Translations under genes and position numbers: made by a program
Shown here: positions 1-9,707 of the stretch, in pieces
How positions within the stretch are numbered: position 1 is the first letter of the stretch
Layout of the letters: every line of letters starts with the position of its first letter
The notes under the pieces: model-generated
Seen by the model: only the letters and a program-made list of their open reading frames with translations
What the model was told of the DNA's origin: nothing
Databases searched by the model: none
Source of the DNA: Sporosarcina globispora
Lineage (GTDB): Bacteria; Bacillota; Bacilli; Bacillales; Cytobacillaceae
Assembly (NCBI RefSeq): GCF_001274725.1
Contig: NZ_LGUF01000007.1
Location: 3,706,090-3,770,089 of the forward strand
Direction of reading: 5' to 3'
DNA: 64,000 bases

Positions 1-1
1 T

Positions 2-190
2 GATCTACAGGAATGCTATCGGGTGCGTTTCTTTAAAAAGGAATGCTCTTTTCGTATCCAATTAAAAGGAAGTAAATGTTATTATTATATTAAAGATGGT
101 TGCTCTTCTATTATAGGTGGAGAAAGCTTTAATACGATATATGTTACCATTTTTAAAAAGGTAAACTTTGGAGGCATACCACTGCAATAA
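2..190 (+). CDS. C-terminal end of an unrecognised protein (partial)
   Basis: An open frame enters from the left edge and runs 62 codons to a TAA at 188-190. The visible part has several Cys, Tyr and Lys residues and ends in GGIPLQ. I see no start, no family motif and no membrane segment, so no function is offered. It lies upstream of and in the same direction as the alkylation-repair gene, about 80 bp away. It could also be a chance open frame, although 62 codons without a stop in this AT-rich DNA argues for a real gene end. Confidence 0.45.
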   Translation, partial: DLQECYRVRFFKKECSFRIQLKGSKCYYYIKDGCSSIIGGESFNTIYVTIFKKVNFGGIPLQ

Positions 191-272
191 GACTTATAAC
201 GAAATTAAGTTCTTGATATATCTCGTCAAGGACATATTATGAAACAGTGCTTTAATAAAGGAGTTGTATAAA

Positions 273-941
273 ATGAATGAAAAAAAAGATACAGAAATAA
301 AACGCTCTTCAAAAGCAGAAAACATTCTACCTCAGATCAATAGTAAAACTAGGCTAGGCGACTTACGAAAAATCGCGAAGGACATTAAAAAAGATCACGA
401 ACTAGCTATGGAACTTTGGTCAACCGAAGAATTTTTTCCCAGACTATTAGCAATCTTAATTATGGACAAAAAACTTCTTTCACCAGATGTGCTAAATAAG
501 CTTGATAAGGATATGCAGACTCACACTTTTGATGAGCGAAATAACTTAATGGATTGGTTAATGGCTAATCAGCTCACCAAAGACAAGAAGAAAATTGCAT
601 TGATGGAGTCATGGGAAAATAGTCCTTCTGCTCTTCAAAGGCGAGCTTTCTGGTATTATCAAGGGCGATTGAGATGGACTGGACAAACACCGCCTGATAA
701 CACCGCAGACTTGCTATCTGCATTAGAAACTAATATTACGCAGGAAGAACCGGAAGTTCAATGGGCTATGAATTTCACCGCAGGCTGGATAGGCGTTTAT
801 GATGAAAAGAATCGTGCACGTTGTATTAAACTTGGTGAGAAAACGGGTCTTTACAAAGATGAAATAGTAGCAAAAGGATGTACTCCCAGCTATTTGCCGG
901 AGTTCATTAAGATTGAAGTTAACAAACGACATAATAATTAG
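273..941 (+). CDS. DNA alkylation repair protein, AlkD-like HEAT-repeat family
   Basis: This is probably a DNA glycosylase-type repair protein that removes alkylated bases. The 222-residue product is helix-rich, with an EEFFPRLLAI segment and the helical DERNNLMDWLMANQ stretch typical of the AlkD/DUF1061 family, and a C-terminal region with paired Trp and Arg residues. I chose ATG 273 because AAAGGAG at 257-263 is spaced well for it; an in-frame TTG at 264 overlaps that site. Family assignment is by recalled sequence pattern. The reading frame beyond the TAG stop stays open for about 45 more codons (see findings). Confidence 0.7.
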   Translation: MNEKKDTEIKRSSKAENILPQINSKTRLGDLRKIAKDIKKDHELAMELWSTEEFFPRLLAILIMDKKLLSPDVLNKLDKDMQTHTFDERNNLMDWLMANQLTKDKKKIALMESWENSPSALQRRAFWYYQGRLRWTGQTPPDNTADLLSALETNITQEEPEVQWAMNFTAGWIGVYDEKNRARCIKLGEKTGLYKDEIVAKGCTPSYLPEFIKIEVNKRHNN

Positions 942-1572
<631 letters not shown>

Positions 1573-1710
1573 TTATTCACTATCTTGTGTAGTATTAAAA
1601 AACATATCCGTTTGATCTTTATCCTCCTTGTTTTTGGTATTATCTTTTTCGCCCATTTTCCCATCTGATTCATAGCTTAATCCAAAAGTATTCTCTTGTT
1701 CTTTCTTCAT
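1573..1710 (-). CDS. Small hydrophilic protein, 45 aa, unknown
   Basis: ATG at 1708-1710 is preceded by a perfect AAAGGAG at good spacing, and the frame runs 45 codons to TAA. The product is highly charged (rich in Lys, Glu, Asp, Asn) with no hydrophobic segment, starting MKKEQENTFG. Small acidic or amphiphilic proteins like this are common in spore formers, but I do not recognise the family. The strong ribosome binding site and the downstream hairpin support a real gene. Confidence 0.6.
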   Translation of the reverse strand: MKKEQENTFGLSYESDGKMGEKDNTKNKEDKDQTDMFFNTTQDSE

Positions 1711-1814
1711 TCTAATCGCTCCTTTGCTCATGTAACCTGCTGTGTCTTATCTAAATTCATAGCTATATTTTAGCCATTAAACTAAAAACAGCCATATTTT
1801 CTCATGAATCCTTT

Positions 1815-2288
1815 TTAAACTGGCTGCAATGTTGCTTTTAAATATTTTCTGGGCGTCCCATAATAAAGTAGTTTGCTGAATTCCGAATAAACTGATTCAA
1901 AATATATAAAGATTGGCGAATCAAGCAGCCAAGGATAGTTGGAATAAAAACTTCGGTCTCCATAAACCATGGCTGTCAGCGCCAGATCCAATTCTTTTTG
2001 GAAGATGAGAAACCTTATTTTTGCGTATTGTTGATCGAATTCTCCTCCGCTGATATATACCCTGCCGCTCAGCACATACTGCCCCATTTGTGGAATCCAT
2101 TCAGCAAATACTTCATCACGGAATTTAGGATTGATTGCATTCAAATCATAACATCCGCCTATTGCCAAAAATAAATCTCCTGTAGCATCTGAGTGTGTAA
2201 GTGTATATTTCCTGCTGTCTACGGGCCTGAATTCCGTCGCAGGAGGCAAATATTTAACTGACAGCTTAGATGGATTAAATTTGCTCAT
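1815..2288 (-). CDS. Staygreen family protein
   Basis: The 157-residue product begins MSKFNPSKLSVKY and contains RKYTLTHSDATGDLFLAIG, the hallmark of the Staygreen domain, which in plants is tied to chlorophyll breakdown. Bacillus species carry homologues of unknown function. I chose ATG 2288 because it matches the family N-terminus and is preceded by GGGGGAT; an upstream in-frame ATG at 2309 would add seven residues. It sits alone between a small gene and a secreted-protein gene, both on the same strand. Confidence 0.85.
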   Translation of the reverse strand: MSKFNPSKLSVKYLPPATEFRPVDSRKYTLTHSDATGDLFLAIGGCYDLNAINPKFRDEVFAEWIPQMGQYVLSGRVYISGGEFDQQYAKIRFLIFQKELDLALTAMVYGDRSFYSNYPWLLDSPIFIYFESVYSEFSKLLYYGTPRKYLKATLQPV

Positions 2289-2366
2289 AATATGATCCCC
2301 CATATACAAATTTCCTTATGCTCAGTATATGGATGCCTTAAAGAAACGTGACAAATGCCCAGTTCT

Positions 2367-3128
2367 TCAACGTTTGCGGGAATTTATATTCATTACTTTG
2401 GTGTCTTTCAACACCCATTTCCCATCTTCATACAGCCAGAAAGATTCAACAAATGCGATTGTATCTGCATTATAAGCACCGCTTATTCTCTGCACTCCCA
2501 TTAAACCCTTTTGCCCTTCAACAGGGATTATTTTCAATGTGCTATATGGATTTACCATAAGCTCAGAAGGTTCGCTAAGCTTGCCGTTTACATACAGACC
2601 AAGCCGTTCATACTCTTCACTTCGGTCTCTTAAATCGAAAGTATACGATTGTTTTGTGTCCTGGATGCTTATGTTGGCTTTGTAGCCATTTTCAAATTGG
2701 CTATTGATCACTAAAGGATCTGGAACTGTCAAGTCTGTCAACTTAAAATCCTTTAAAGTATATAAATAAAAATTCGACAGGCCCCCGCTTCCGCCGGTTG
2801 GAATACTTATATACATATCTTTGATGGAATCATGGTTTAAATCTTCAAACTGTATTTGAGGTTCATACCCTCCAGCAAGCTCACATTTATACACATTTCC
2901 GTCCGATGCCTTTATCTCAAGTGATATTTCCTTCAAAAATGAAGCGCCTTCCTCATAATAAACACCCTTTATGTACACATTATCCGCCTTATTCTCACCA
3001 GTTACATCCACTTTATCTTTTGATATTGTTACTGTCTTCTGTTCTTGCTCACCTGCATATACACCGGTAATGGCGGATAAAGACATAAAAAAGAAAGCCG
3101 CAAACGCAAAAAGCAATTCCTTCTTCAT
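2367..3128 (-). CDS. Secreted protein with FG-GAP-like acidic motif
   Basis: The 253-residue product has an N-terminal signal peptide (MKKELLFAFAAFFFM, likely cleaved after VYAG near residue 26). The mature part is beta-rich and contains DLNHDSIKDMYI, a calcium-binding-like loop of the FG-GAP/VCBS type, followed by a glycine-rich GGSGG. It probably acts outside the membrane. I do not recognise a named family. AGGGAGG precedes the ATG. Downstream is the Staygreen gene on the same strand, about 80 bp away. Confidence 0.7.
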   Translation of the reverse strand: MKKELLFAFAAFFFMSLSAITGVYAGEQEQKTVTISKDKVDVTGENKADNVYIKGVYYEEGASFLKEISLEIKASDGNVYKCELAGGYEPQIQFEDLNHDSIKDMYISIPTGGSGGLSNFYLYTLKDFKLTDLTVPDPLVINSQFENGYKANISIQDTKQSYTFDLRDRSEEYERLGLYVNGKLSEPSELMVNPYSTLKIIPVEGQKGLMGVQRISGAYNADTIAFVESFWLYEDGKWVLKDTKVMNINSRKR

Positions 3129-3195
3129 TTACGAGTCCTCCCTATTTTTTTAGTAGCTTGCCCATGTATGGAAATAACATGTAAAAAAGTATAAA

Positions 3196-3225
3196 AAAAC
3201 CTCCTACCCTAAGGATAAGAGGTTT
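3196..3225 (-). terminator. Intrinsic terminator of the lost alsT gene
   Basis: Arms AAACCTC (3197-3203) and GAGGTTT (3219-3225), with further internal pairing, are followed on the minus strand by a T-run. It sits directly after the alsT remnant, as expected for its original terminator. Confidence 0.75.
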
Positions 3226-3232
3226 GCATTAA

Positions 3233-3487
3233 TCATTTAGCTCCCTTTTTTAGAGCATTTTCTTTCGTTTCCCATGATTCAATCCCATCTAATCCAGGAA
3301 TGGAATCTGCATAAAAGACCGGATCCTTCCCTTCTTTACGCTGTGCCTTATAATCCTTCAGCGCTGCGAATGCAATTTTACCGAGCATTGTAATGGCAAC
3401 CAGGTTTATTAAAGCCATAATTCCCATAAATAAATCTGCCAGTCCCCAAACTGTTGCCAGGTCTACTATAGCCCCGAAGACCGATTT
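3233..3487 (-). pseudogene. alsT: 3' remnant of a sodium:alanine symporter gene (AgcS/AlsT)
   Basis: Only about the last 85 codons remain. VWGLADLFMGIMALINL and the DYKAQRKEGKDPVF tail are characteristic of the C-terminal end of AGCS-family sodium:alanine symporters, which are normally near 470-490 residues. The upstream end of the remnant abuts the parC terminator, so the front four-fifths are missing. B. subtilis has alsT directly after parC, so this looks like an in-place deletion. The frame can be extended to a TTG at about 3517 but only through the terminator hairpin. Confidence 0.8.
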
Positions 3488-3493
3488 TTGTAC

Positions 3494-3533
3494 AACAAAA
3501 AATAAGAGCCTCTGCATTTACAGGGGCTCTTAT
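3494..3533 (-). terminator. parC terminator
   Basis: Arms ATAAGAGCC (3502-3510) and GGCTCTTAT (3525-3533) are followed on the minus strand by a T-rich run. It starts six bases beyond the parC stop. Confidence 0.85.
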
Positions 3534-3538
3534 ATATC

Positions 3539-5989
3539 TTATTCAGTCGCCTTGCCGGCATCTTCTTCCTTGACTTCAGTCTTCCAGATGCATTTTGCCT
3601 TGCCGCTTTCAGATTCGTCAATGATAAATGATCCATTGGAATATCTGTCATTAAAGCGGATTGCTGAAGCAATTACTGCTTCTATATGGCCTTTTTCTGT
3701 TTCAATGTATAATTCATCTTTGCTTCTGACAATTACACACCCAACAACACGATGCGGATTTGATTTTAGTTCACGGAGCATAACTACACCACGCTTGGCA
3801 CGGGAAGTGCGATCAAATTCGCTCAGTTTCATTTTTTTAATCGAACCACGCTGTGTAACAATCACGACAGCCTGTTCTTTCAGGTCTTCGATAAGCTGGG
3901 CCCCCGAAACAAAATCGCCGTCTTTCAGGTTAATGCCTTTAACCCCGGCAGCCCTTGCGCCAACGACACTAACTTCTTCCTCATGGAACCAGAGGCCAAA
4001 TCCCTGGTGGGTGGCAAGGAATATTTCCTTCTTGCCATCTGTTAAATAAACGTCAAGTACTTCATCATCGCCTTTTACATTGACAGCAACAAGAGGTTTC
4101 GAATATCTTTGCGCCTTATAAGCTTTTAGCTCGGTTTTCTTTATCATACCGTTCTTCGTCATGAAGAGCAGATATTCTTCCGTTTCAAAATCTTTTACTG
4201 GAATCGCCCGGACAATCGATTCATCCCGGTCGATCGGAATGATATTAGCAATGTGCTGGCCAAGGTCTTTCCAGCGGATATCCGGCAGCTGATGTACAGG
4301 ACAGTATAGATAGTTGCCTTTATTCGTAAATACAAGGAGAACATCGGTCGTGTTCATATCTAGCTGTGCAATTAGCCTGTCTGAATCCTTCATCCCGAAA
4401 TCCTGTCCGTTAGAGGCAGCAAAAGATCTTTGGCTTGTGCGCTTAACATAGCCTTCCTTCGTTACCGTTACAATAACATCTTCACTTGCCACCAGAACTT
4501 CAAGATTGATCTTGATTTCTTCGATTTCCGCTTCAATTCTTGTACGGCGTTCATCTGCAAAACGCTTTTTAACATCCCTGAGCTCTTTTTTTATGACAGA
4601 GAATAGCTTCTTCTCGCTTTCCAAAATAGCCTTGAGTTCGCCGATCAGCTTAGCAAGCTCCTCAGCCTCGGCTCTTAAGGCTGTAATATCTGTATTGGTT
4701 AAGCGATATAGCTGCAAGGAAACAATTGCTTCAGCCTGAGGCTCAGTGAACTCAAACTTTGCAATCAGATTGTCTTTGGCATCCCGTTTGTCTTTAGAAG
4801 CGCGGATTGTTGCAATCACTTCATCCAGGATCGAAAGTGCCTTCATCAAGCCTTCTACAATATGCTGACGTGCCTCAGCCTTTTGCAGTTCAAACTGTGA
4901 TCTGCGGGTAACAACTTCTTTACGATGGCCGATATAGGCATCCAGCAGCTCTCTTAAACCCATTAATTTCGGGTGACGATTGTGGATGGCAACCATATTG
5001 AAGTTATAAGGAATCTGCAAATCACTGTTTTTGTACAGATAATGAAGGACGCCTTCTGGATCCGCATCCTTTTTTAACTCTATCACAATACGAAGTCCCG
5101 TCCGGTCTGTTTCATCCCGGACTTCGGCAATGCCTTCGACTTTCCGGTCTAGGCGGAATTCATCAATCTTCTTTACCAGATTCGCTTTATTCACTTCATA
5201 AGGAATTTCAGTAATGACAATTTGCTTTTTCCCTCCGCGCAAATCTTCGAATTCGGCCTTTCCGCGGACAATGATTTTGCCTCTTCCCGTTTCATATGCT
5301 TTTTTAATTCCATCGATTCCCTGGATGATGCCTCCAGTAGGGAAGTCCGGCCCTTTAATATGTTCCATCAGATCATCGATAGAACAGTCGGGCTTATCCA
5401 TCCGTAAAATAACACCATCAATAATCTCATTTAAATGATGCGGCGGAATATCAGTTGCATAACCAGCCGAAATACCAGTTGAGCCATTGACAAGCAAATT
5501 CGGATAGACTGCCGGCAAAACAGTTGGTTCATTGGACGTATCGTCAAAATTCGGGATAAATTCAACGGTTCTTTTCTCAATATCTCTCAGCAATTCGGAA
5601 GAAAGGGCAGATAATCGAGCCTCCGTATAACGCATGGCTGCTGGAGGATCTCCATCAATGCTCCCATTATTACCGTGCATTTCAACTAGAAGGTTCCGAA
5701 CCTTCCAATCCTGGCTCATCCGAACCATGGCGTCATATACAGAAGTATCGCCATGAGGATGATAATTGCCGATTACATTTCCGACTGTTTTAGCAGACTT
5801 TCTAAAGCCCTTTTCATGTGTGTTGCCTTCTACATGCATGGCATAAAGAATCCGTCTTTGAACGGGCTTTAACCCATCACGTGCATCGGGAAGCGCACGA
5901 TCCTGAATAATATATTTACTATAACGCCCAAAGCGGTCACCTAATACATCTTCAAGAGGAAGGTCCCGGAATTTTTCAGCAGAACTCAT
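3539..5989 (-). CDS. parC: DNA topoisomerase IV subunit A
   Basis: This is the DNA-cleaving subunit of topoisomerase IV, which decatenates replicated chromosomes with ParE. At 816 residues it is full length. The catalytic tyrosine is Tyr121 in [10 protein letters not shown]; the quinolone-resistance region is [12 protein letters not shown] (about 77-88). The position usually occupied by Ser in Gram-positive ParC (GrlA Ser80) is Thr82 here, and the acidic partner is Asp86. C-terminal repeats of the GyrA/ParC beta-pinwheel type follow from about residue 500. Its ATG overlaps the parE stop by four bases (ATGA), so the two are translationally coupled. Confidence 0.97.
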   Translation of the reverse strand: MSSAEKFRDLPLEDVLGDRFGRYSKYIIQDRALPDARDGLKPVQRRILYAMHVEGNTHEKGFRKSAKTVGNVIGNYHPHGDTSVYDAMVRMSQDWKVRNLLVEMHGNNGSIDGDPPAAMRYTEARLSALSSELLRDIEKRTVEFIPNFDDTSNEPTVLPAVYPNLLVNGSTGISAGYATDIPPHHLNEIIDGVILRMDKPDCSIDDLMEHIKGPDFPTGGIIQGIDGIKKAYETGRGKIIVRGKAEFEDLRGGKKQIVITEIPYEVNKANLVKKIDEFRLDRKVEGIAEVRDETDRTGLRIVIELKKDADPEGVLHYLYKNSDLQIPYNFNMVAIHNRHPKLMGLRELLDAYIGHRKEVVTRRSQFELQKAEARQHIVEGLMKALSILDEVIATIRASKDKRDAKDNLIAKFEFTEPQAEAIVSLQLYRLTNTDITALRAEAEELAKLIGELKAILESEKKLFSVIKKELRDVKKRFADERRTRIEAEIEEIKINLEVLVASEDVIVTVTKEGYVKRTSQRSFAASNGQDFGMKDSDRLIAQLDMNTTDVLLVFTNKGNYLYCPVHQLPDIRWKDLGQHIANIIPIDRDESIVRAIPVKDFETEEYLLFMTKNGMIKKTELKAYKAQRYSKPLVAVNVKGDDEVLDVYLTDGKKEIFLATHQGFGLWFHEEEVSVVGARAAGVKGINLKDGDFVSGAQLIEDLKEQAVVIVTQRGSIKKMKLSEFDRTSRAKRGVVMLRELKSNPHRVVGCVIVRSKDELYIETEKGHIEAVIASAIRFNDRYSNGSFIIDESESGKAKCIWKTEVKEEDAGKATE

Positions 5990-7968
5990 GATTCAACACC
6001 CTCCTCCTCTAGTACAGAAATATTCTCATTTTCAAGTATGCTTCCATCTTCTTCAAGTCCGAACGCCACATTGGATTCGATCCATTTGCGGCGAGGTTCC
6101 ACCTTATCGCCCATCAGTGTGGTCACACGGCGTTCAGCTCTTGCTGCATCATCAATCTTTACTCGTATCAATGTGCGCGACTCTGGATCCATAGTGGTTT
6201 CCCAGAGCTGATCGGCGTTCATTTCCCCAAGCCCTTTATAGCGCTGCAGCATATAGCCTTTTCCCACTTTTTTAATGGTATCCTGCAGGTCATCATCACT
6301 CCATGCATACTCAATCACTTCTTTTTTGCCTGAACCTTTGCTGACTTTGTATAAAGGAGGCAGCGCGATAAATACCTTGCCCGCTTCAAGCAGGGGTTTC
6401 ATATACCTGTAGAAGAATGTAAGCAGAAGCACCTGGATATGCGCTCCATCCGTATCCGCATCTGTCATAATAATAACCTTATCATAGTTGACATCGTCCA
6501 GATTAAAATCAGCGCCAACACCGGCTCCCACTGCATGGATAATTGTATTGATTTCTTCATTTTTAAAGATATCCTGCAGCTTTGCTTTTTCCGTGTTGAT
6601 TACTTTACCTCTTAGCGGGAGCACAGCCTGAAAACGCCTGTCTCTTCCCTGCTTGGCAGAACCTCCTGCAGAATCACCCTCAACCAGGTATAATTCGTTT
6701 CTTTGCGGGTTCCTCGACTGTGCTGGTGTAAGCTTTCCTGAAAGCATAGCTTCAGATTTTTTTCGTTTCTTCCCGCTCCTTGCTTCCTCACGTGCTTTTC
6801 TGGCTGCTTCTCTTGCCTGGAAAGCTTTTATCGCCTTTTTAATTAGCAGGGAGCTTGTCTCAGGGTTTTCTTCAAGGAAATAAGACAAGTGTTCGGAAAC
6901 AACTGAATCAACAGCAGAACGGGCTTCACTTGTTCCCAGTTTGCCTTTTGTCTGGCCCTCAAACTGCAATAGCTCCTCAGGCACCCGAACAGAGACAATA
7001 GCTGTAAATCCTTCCCGCAGATCTGCTCCATCCAGGTTTTTATCTTTCTCCTTCAGAAGATTCACTTTGCGGGCATACTCGTTAAATGCCCTGGTCATTG
7101 CTGTTTTGGACCCAGCTTCATGCGTACCGCCGTCTTTTGTGCGGACATTGTTGACGAACGAAAGGACATTTTCTGAGTATCCATCATTGAATTGAAAGGC
7201 AAAGTCCACTTCGATACTATTGCTCTCTCCTTCAAAGCTTACAACAGAGTGAAGAACATCCTTTTCTTCATTTAAATATTCAACAAACGCCTCTATGCCA
7301 TTTTCATAATGAAAAACGTCATGAAAGTCATTCCGCTCATCTATGATTTCAATTTTCATACCCTTAAGAAGGAATGCAGACTCACGAAGGCGCTCGCATA
7401 AAGTTTCGTAATTATACGTAGTTGTCGAAAAAATCGACGGATCTGGCTTAAAGTGGATTGTGGTCCCCGATTGATTTGTCTTTCCCACTTTTTCTAGTGT
7501 TGTAACCGGCTTTCCGCCCATTTCGAAACGCTGTTCATACACAAATCCGTCACGTTTAATTTTAACAACAAGCCACTCGGAGAGGGCGTTAACTACGGAA
7601 GCACCAACACCGTGCAGCCCGCCGCTCGTCTTATAGCCTCCCTGGCCAAATTTCCCTCCTGCATGAAGGACCGTCAATATGACTTCAGGAGTCGGCTTGC
7701 CCATTCTGTGCATACCTGTAGGCATACCTCGCCCTTTATCTTGAACACTAATTGAATTATCTTTATGTATTCTGACAATGATATGATCCCCGTAACCTGC
7801 CAGTGCTTCATCGACAGCATTATCGACAATCTCATATACAAGATGGTGAAGACCCCTTGCATCCGTACTTCCAATGTACATCCCAGGGCGCTTTCTAACA
7901 GCTTCAAGCCCTTCGAGTACCTGAATGGCATCATCATTGTAGTCAAAAGCTTCCTGATTTCTTGCCAC
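5986..7968 (-). CDS. parE: DNA topoisomerase IV subunit B
   Basis: This is the ATPase subunit of topoisomerase IV. The GHKL ATP-binding fold is at the N-terminus ([21 protein letters not shown]) and the Toprim domain follows ([16 protein letters not shown]). I chose GTG 7968 ([11 protein letters not shown], 660 aa) because AAAGGGG lies seven bases before it and the sequence then matches the B. subtilis start; ATG 7974 is only one base from that site. A LexA-type box lies about 115 bp upstream, which fits reported SOS control of parEC in B. subtilis. Confidence 0.97.
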   Translation of the reverse strand: MARNQEAFDYNDDAIQVLEGLEAVRKRPGMYIGSTDARGLHHLVYEIVDNAVDEALAGYGDHIIVRIHKDNSISVQDKGRGMPTGMHRMGKPTPEVILTVLHAGGKFGQGGYKTSGGLHGVGASVVNALSEWLVVKIKRDGFVYEQRFEMGGKPVTTLEKVGKTNQSGTTIHFKPDPSIFSTTTYNYETLCERLRESAFLLKGMKIEIIDERNDFHDVFHYENGIEAFVEYLNEEKDVLHSVVSFEGESNSIEVDFAFQFNDGYSENVLSFVNNVRTKDGGTHEAGSKTAMTRAFNEYARKVNLLKEKDKNLDGADLREGFTAIVSVRVPEELLQFEGQTKGKLGTSEARSAVDSVVSEHLSYFLEENPETSSLLIKKAIKAFQAREAARKAREEARSGKKRKKSEAMLSGKLTPAQSRNPQRNELYLVEGDSAGGSAKQGRDRRFQAVLPLRGKVINTEKAKLQDIFKNEEINTIIHAVGAGVGADFNLDDVNYDKVIIMTDADTDGAHIQVLLLTFFYRYMKPLLEAGKVFIALPPLYKVSKGSGKKEVIEYAWSDDDLQDTIKKVGKGYMLQRYKGLGEMNADQLWETTMDPESRTLIRVKIDDAARAERRVTTLMGDKVEPRRKWIESNVAFGLEEDGSILENENISVLEEEGVES

Positions 7969-8083
7969 GAACATACCCCTTTCATTTCCTGCAAAAACAC
8001 TTGCCGTCAAAAACACGGCACCTGAACACCCGTATAAACATTCGGCTTTATTTCTTTTTTCCTTTTAAAAAAAAACCAAATAT

Positions 8084-8097
8084 AGAACAAGTGTTCT
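8084..8097. promoter_or_regulatory. LexA (SOS) box upstream of parE
   Basis: A near-perfect palindrome, GAAC-N4-GTTC with flanking A/T, matches the Bacillus DinR/LexA consensus core CGAAC-N4-GTTCG except for the outermost bases. It lies in the 319-bp space between parE and yneT, where no gene is seen. The -10/-35 elements are not clear enough to place with confidence. Confidence 0.65.
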
Positions 8098-8241
8098 GTA
8101 TTCATATTTTACCATATAATTTAGGAAGGTCTATGCTTTATTTTATCTATTTATTTGGTTTTGGCAAATAAGATCTTAGGATTTAAAAGATTTATCATGA
8201 TTATATCCTTTACTCAAACCCTTTATTTACATGGATTCTAT

Positions 8242-8281
8242 AAAAAAATTAAAAACATGAGATCTGGATGCAGACCTCATG
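8242..8281 (-). terminator. yneT terminator
   Basis: Perfect-looking arms CATGAGATCTG (8256-8266) and CAGACCTCATG (8271-8281), one wobble, are followed on the minus strand by a T-rich run. Confidence 0.85.
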
Positions 8282-8287
8282 CTGAGT

Positions 8288-8701
8288 TTACTTTGTTAGG
8301 GCATGTTCTACTTTAATGCAGCGGTCCATGATCACAGTGTAGCCTTTTTCTTTTAGAAAATCGAATGCTTCCTCGTTTGCCACACCAAGCTGCGCCCAGA
8401 AAATATCTGCATCAATTTCTGCAAATTCTCTCGCAATTTCCGGAAGAAACTCAGAGCGCCTGAATACATTGACGATATCTATATGCCCCTCGATGTCTTT
8501 AAGACTTGCGACCGCCTTTACACCAAGCACTTCATCAACAGCCGGATTAACCGGGATAATTTCATAGCCTGCTTTCTGCATTGCTTCTGACACCATATAG
8601 GATGTGCGTTCCGGATTTCCGCTTAGGCCTACAACAGCAATCCGCTTAGACTTCTTTAATAGTACTCCGATTTCATTCCTGCTTGGATTTTCAATAGTCA
8701 T
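8288..8701 (-). CDS. yneT: CoA-binding domain protein YneT
   Basis: A 137-residue single-domain protein with a Rossmann-type CoA-binding fold: AVVGLSGNPERTSYMV at about 22-37 is the nucleotide-binding loop, and IIPVNPAVDEVLG follows. It belongs to the YccU/YneT family, which binds CoA; its cellular role is not established. Its place next to parE matches B. subtilis yneT-parE-parC. ATG 8701 has GGGGGT upstream. Confidence 0.9.
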   Translation of the reverse strand: MTIENPSRNEIGVLLKKSKRIAVVGLSGNPERTSYMVSEAMQKAGYEIIPVNPAVDEVLGVKAVASLKDIEGHIDIVNVFRRSEFLPEIAREFAEIDADIFWAQLGVANEEAFDFLKEKGYTVIMDRCIKVEHALTK

Positions 8702-8775
8702 TTTGTTACCCCCAAATTTTCTTCTCGTTTATTATATATTACCTAAAATCGTAAAAGCGCACTAACTTATTGCTT

Positions 8776-9636
8776 TTATTCCCGAATATTCAGCTTATAA
8801 AAGTTCAATGCCCTCTCAATTTTAAATCCAGCTTTTTTATACAGTGACAGGGCTTCCTCGTTTGTAGTGCCCACGCAAAGCTTAATGTTTGCCGCTCCCT
8901 CATTCACTAAAAGGTCATTAACCGCCATATCAAGCAATTTTCTTCCGATTCCCTTCTTGCGTTTACTGCAATTCACACCAATGAATTCAATGCTTCCTTC
9001 TTTTTCTTCCTGATTGTATTCTGCATATATATAGCCATTTAATCCATCAGCATCAACAGATGTATAAACTTTGTGATCATCGTTCATTCTTCCGATAATC
9101 TCTTCTCCTGAATAATATGTATTGGGAAACACAGTATCATGCAAATTGATAAAATCGCTATGTTGTTGAGGCGACAGTAAACTGACTTCTCTTAAATCAT
9201 TACTGGGATGTTCTTTCAGTTCCATGCAGGTTTGTGCAGATTGCAGATTGAATCCGTTTGATAATGCAAATTCGGCTGCAGCTTGATTGGCTGTATCTGC
9301 GAAAAGGAAGTAAATATGCAAGTTTCCGGAGAATTGCTTAAGTGCTTTTTCCCATAAAAGTTTCTCAAGTTCTGATTCCTGAACAAAAGGTCCCCATAAT
9401 TCTGCTGTCCCTTTATTAAGATCGGCATCTAGTCCCAGAAAACCTGTAATATCGCCATCCTTCCGGACAATAAATGCAGCTGATTCGGAATCCCCATTCA
9501 TTTCTTCCAGACTATGATAAATATCATTTTTGCTGGTTCCCAAATACCCTATATGACGTTCAGGCAAAGAATTCATCTTTGCAATAAACTCCGAAGCCCG
9601 CATCAAATCTCCATGATCCATAGTGGCAACTTTCAC
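8776..9636 (-). CDS. GNAT acetyltransferase, tandem-domain type
   Basis: The 286-residue product is about twice the length of one GNAT domain. The C-terminal half has the acetyl-CoA loop KRKKGIGRKLLD, and LCVGTTNEEALSLYKKAGF completes the fold. The N-terminal half looks like a degenerate GNAT domain (AAFIVRKDGDITGFLG). The substrate cannot be told. GTG 9636 follows AAAGGGGGT at good spacing. It sits between the yneT core block and the purine island, so it may mark the island edge. Confidence 0.8.
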   Translation of the reverse strand: MKVATMDHGDLMRASEFIAKMNSLPERHIGYLGTSKNDIYHSLEEMNGDSESAAFIVRKDGDITGFLGLDADLNKGTAELWGPFVQESELEKLLWEKALKQFSGNLHIYFLFADTANQAAAEFALSNGFNLQSAQTCMELKEHPSNDLREVSLLSPQQHSDFINLHDTVFPNTYYSGEEIIGRMNDDHKVYTSVDADGLNGYIYAEYNQEEKEGSIEFIGVNCSKRKKGIGRKLLDMAVNDLLVNEGAANIKLCVGTTNEEALSLYKKAGFKIERALNFYKLNIRE

Positions 9637-9672
9637 TTCATCAACCCCCTTTACTATATTTTACCATAAGAA

Positions 9673-9701
9673 AATTCGGCTGGATTGCTTTCAGCCGAAT
9701 T
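9673..9701 (-). terminator. Terminator of the amidohydrolase operon
   Basis: Arms AATTCGGCTG (9673-9682) and CAGCCGAATT (9692-9701) form a ten-base perfect stem, followed by a short T-run on the minus strand. Confidence 0.8.
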
Positions 9702-9707
9702 AGCAGA

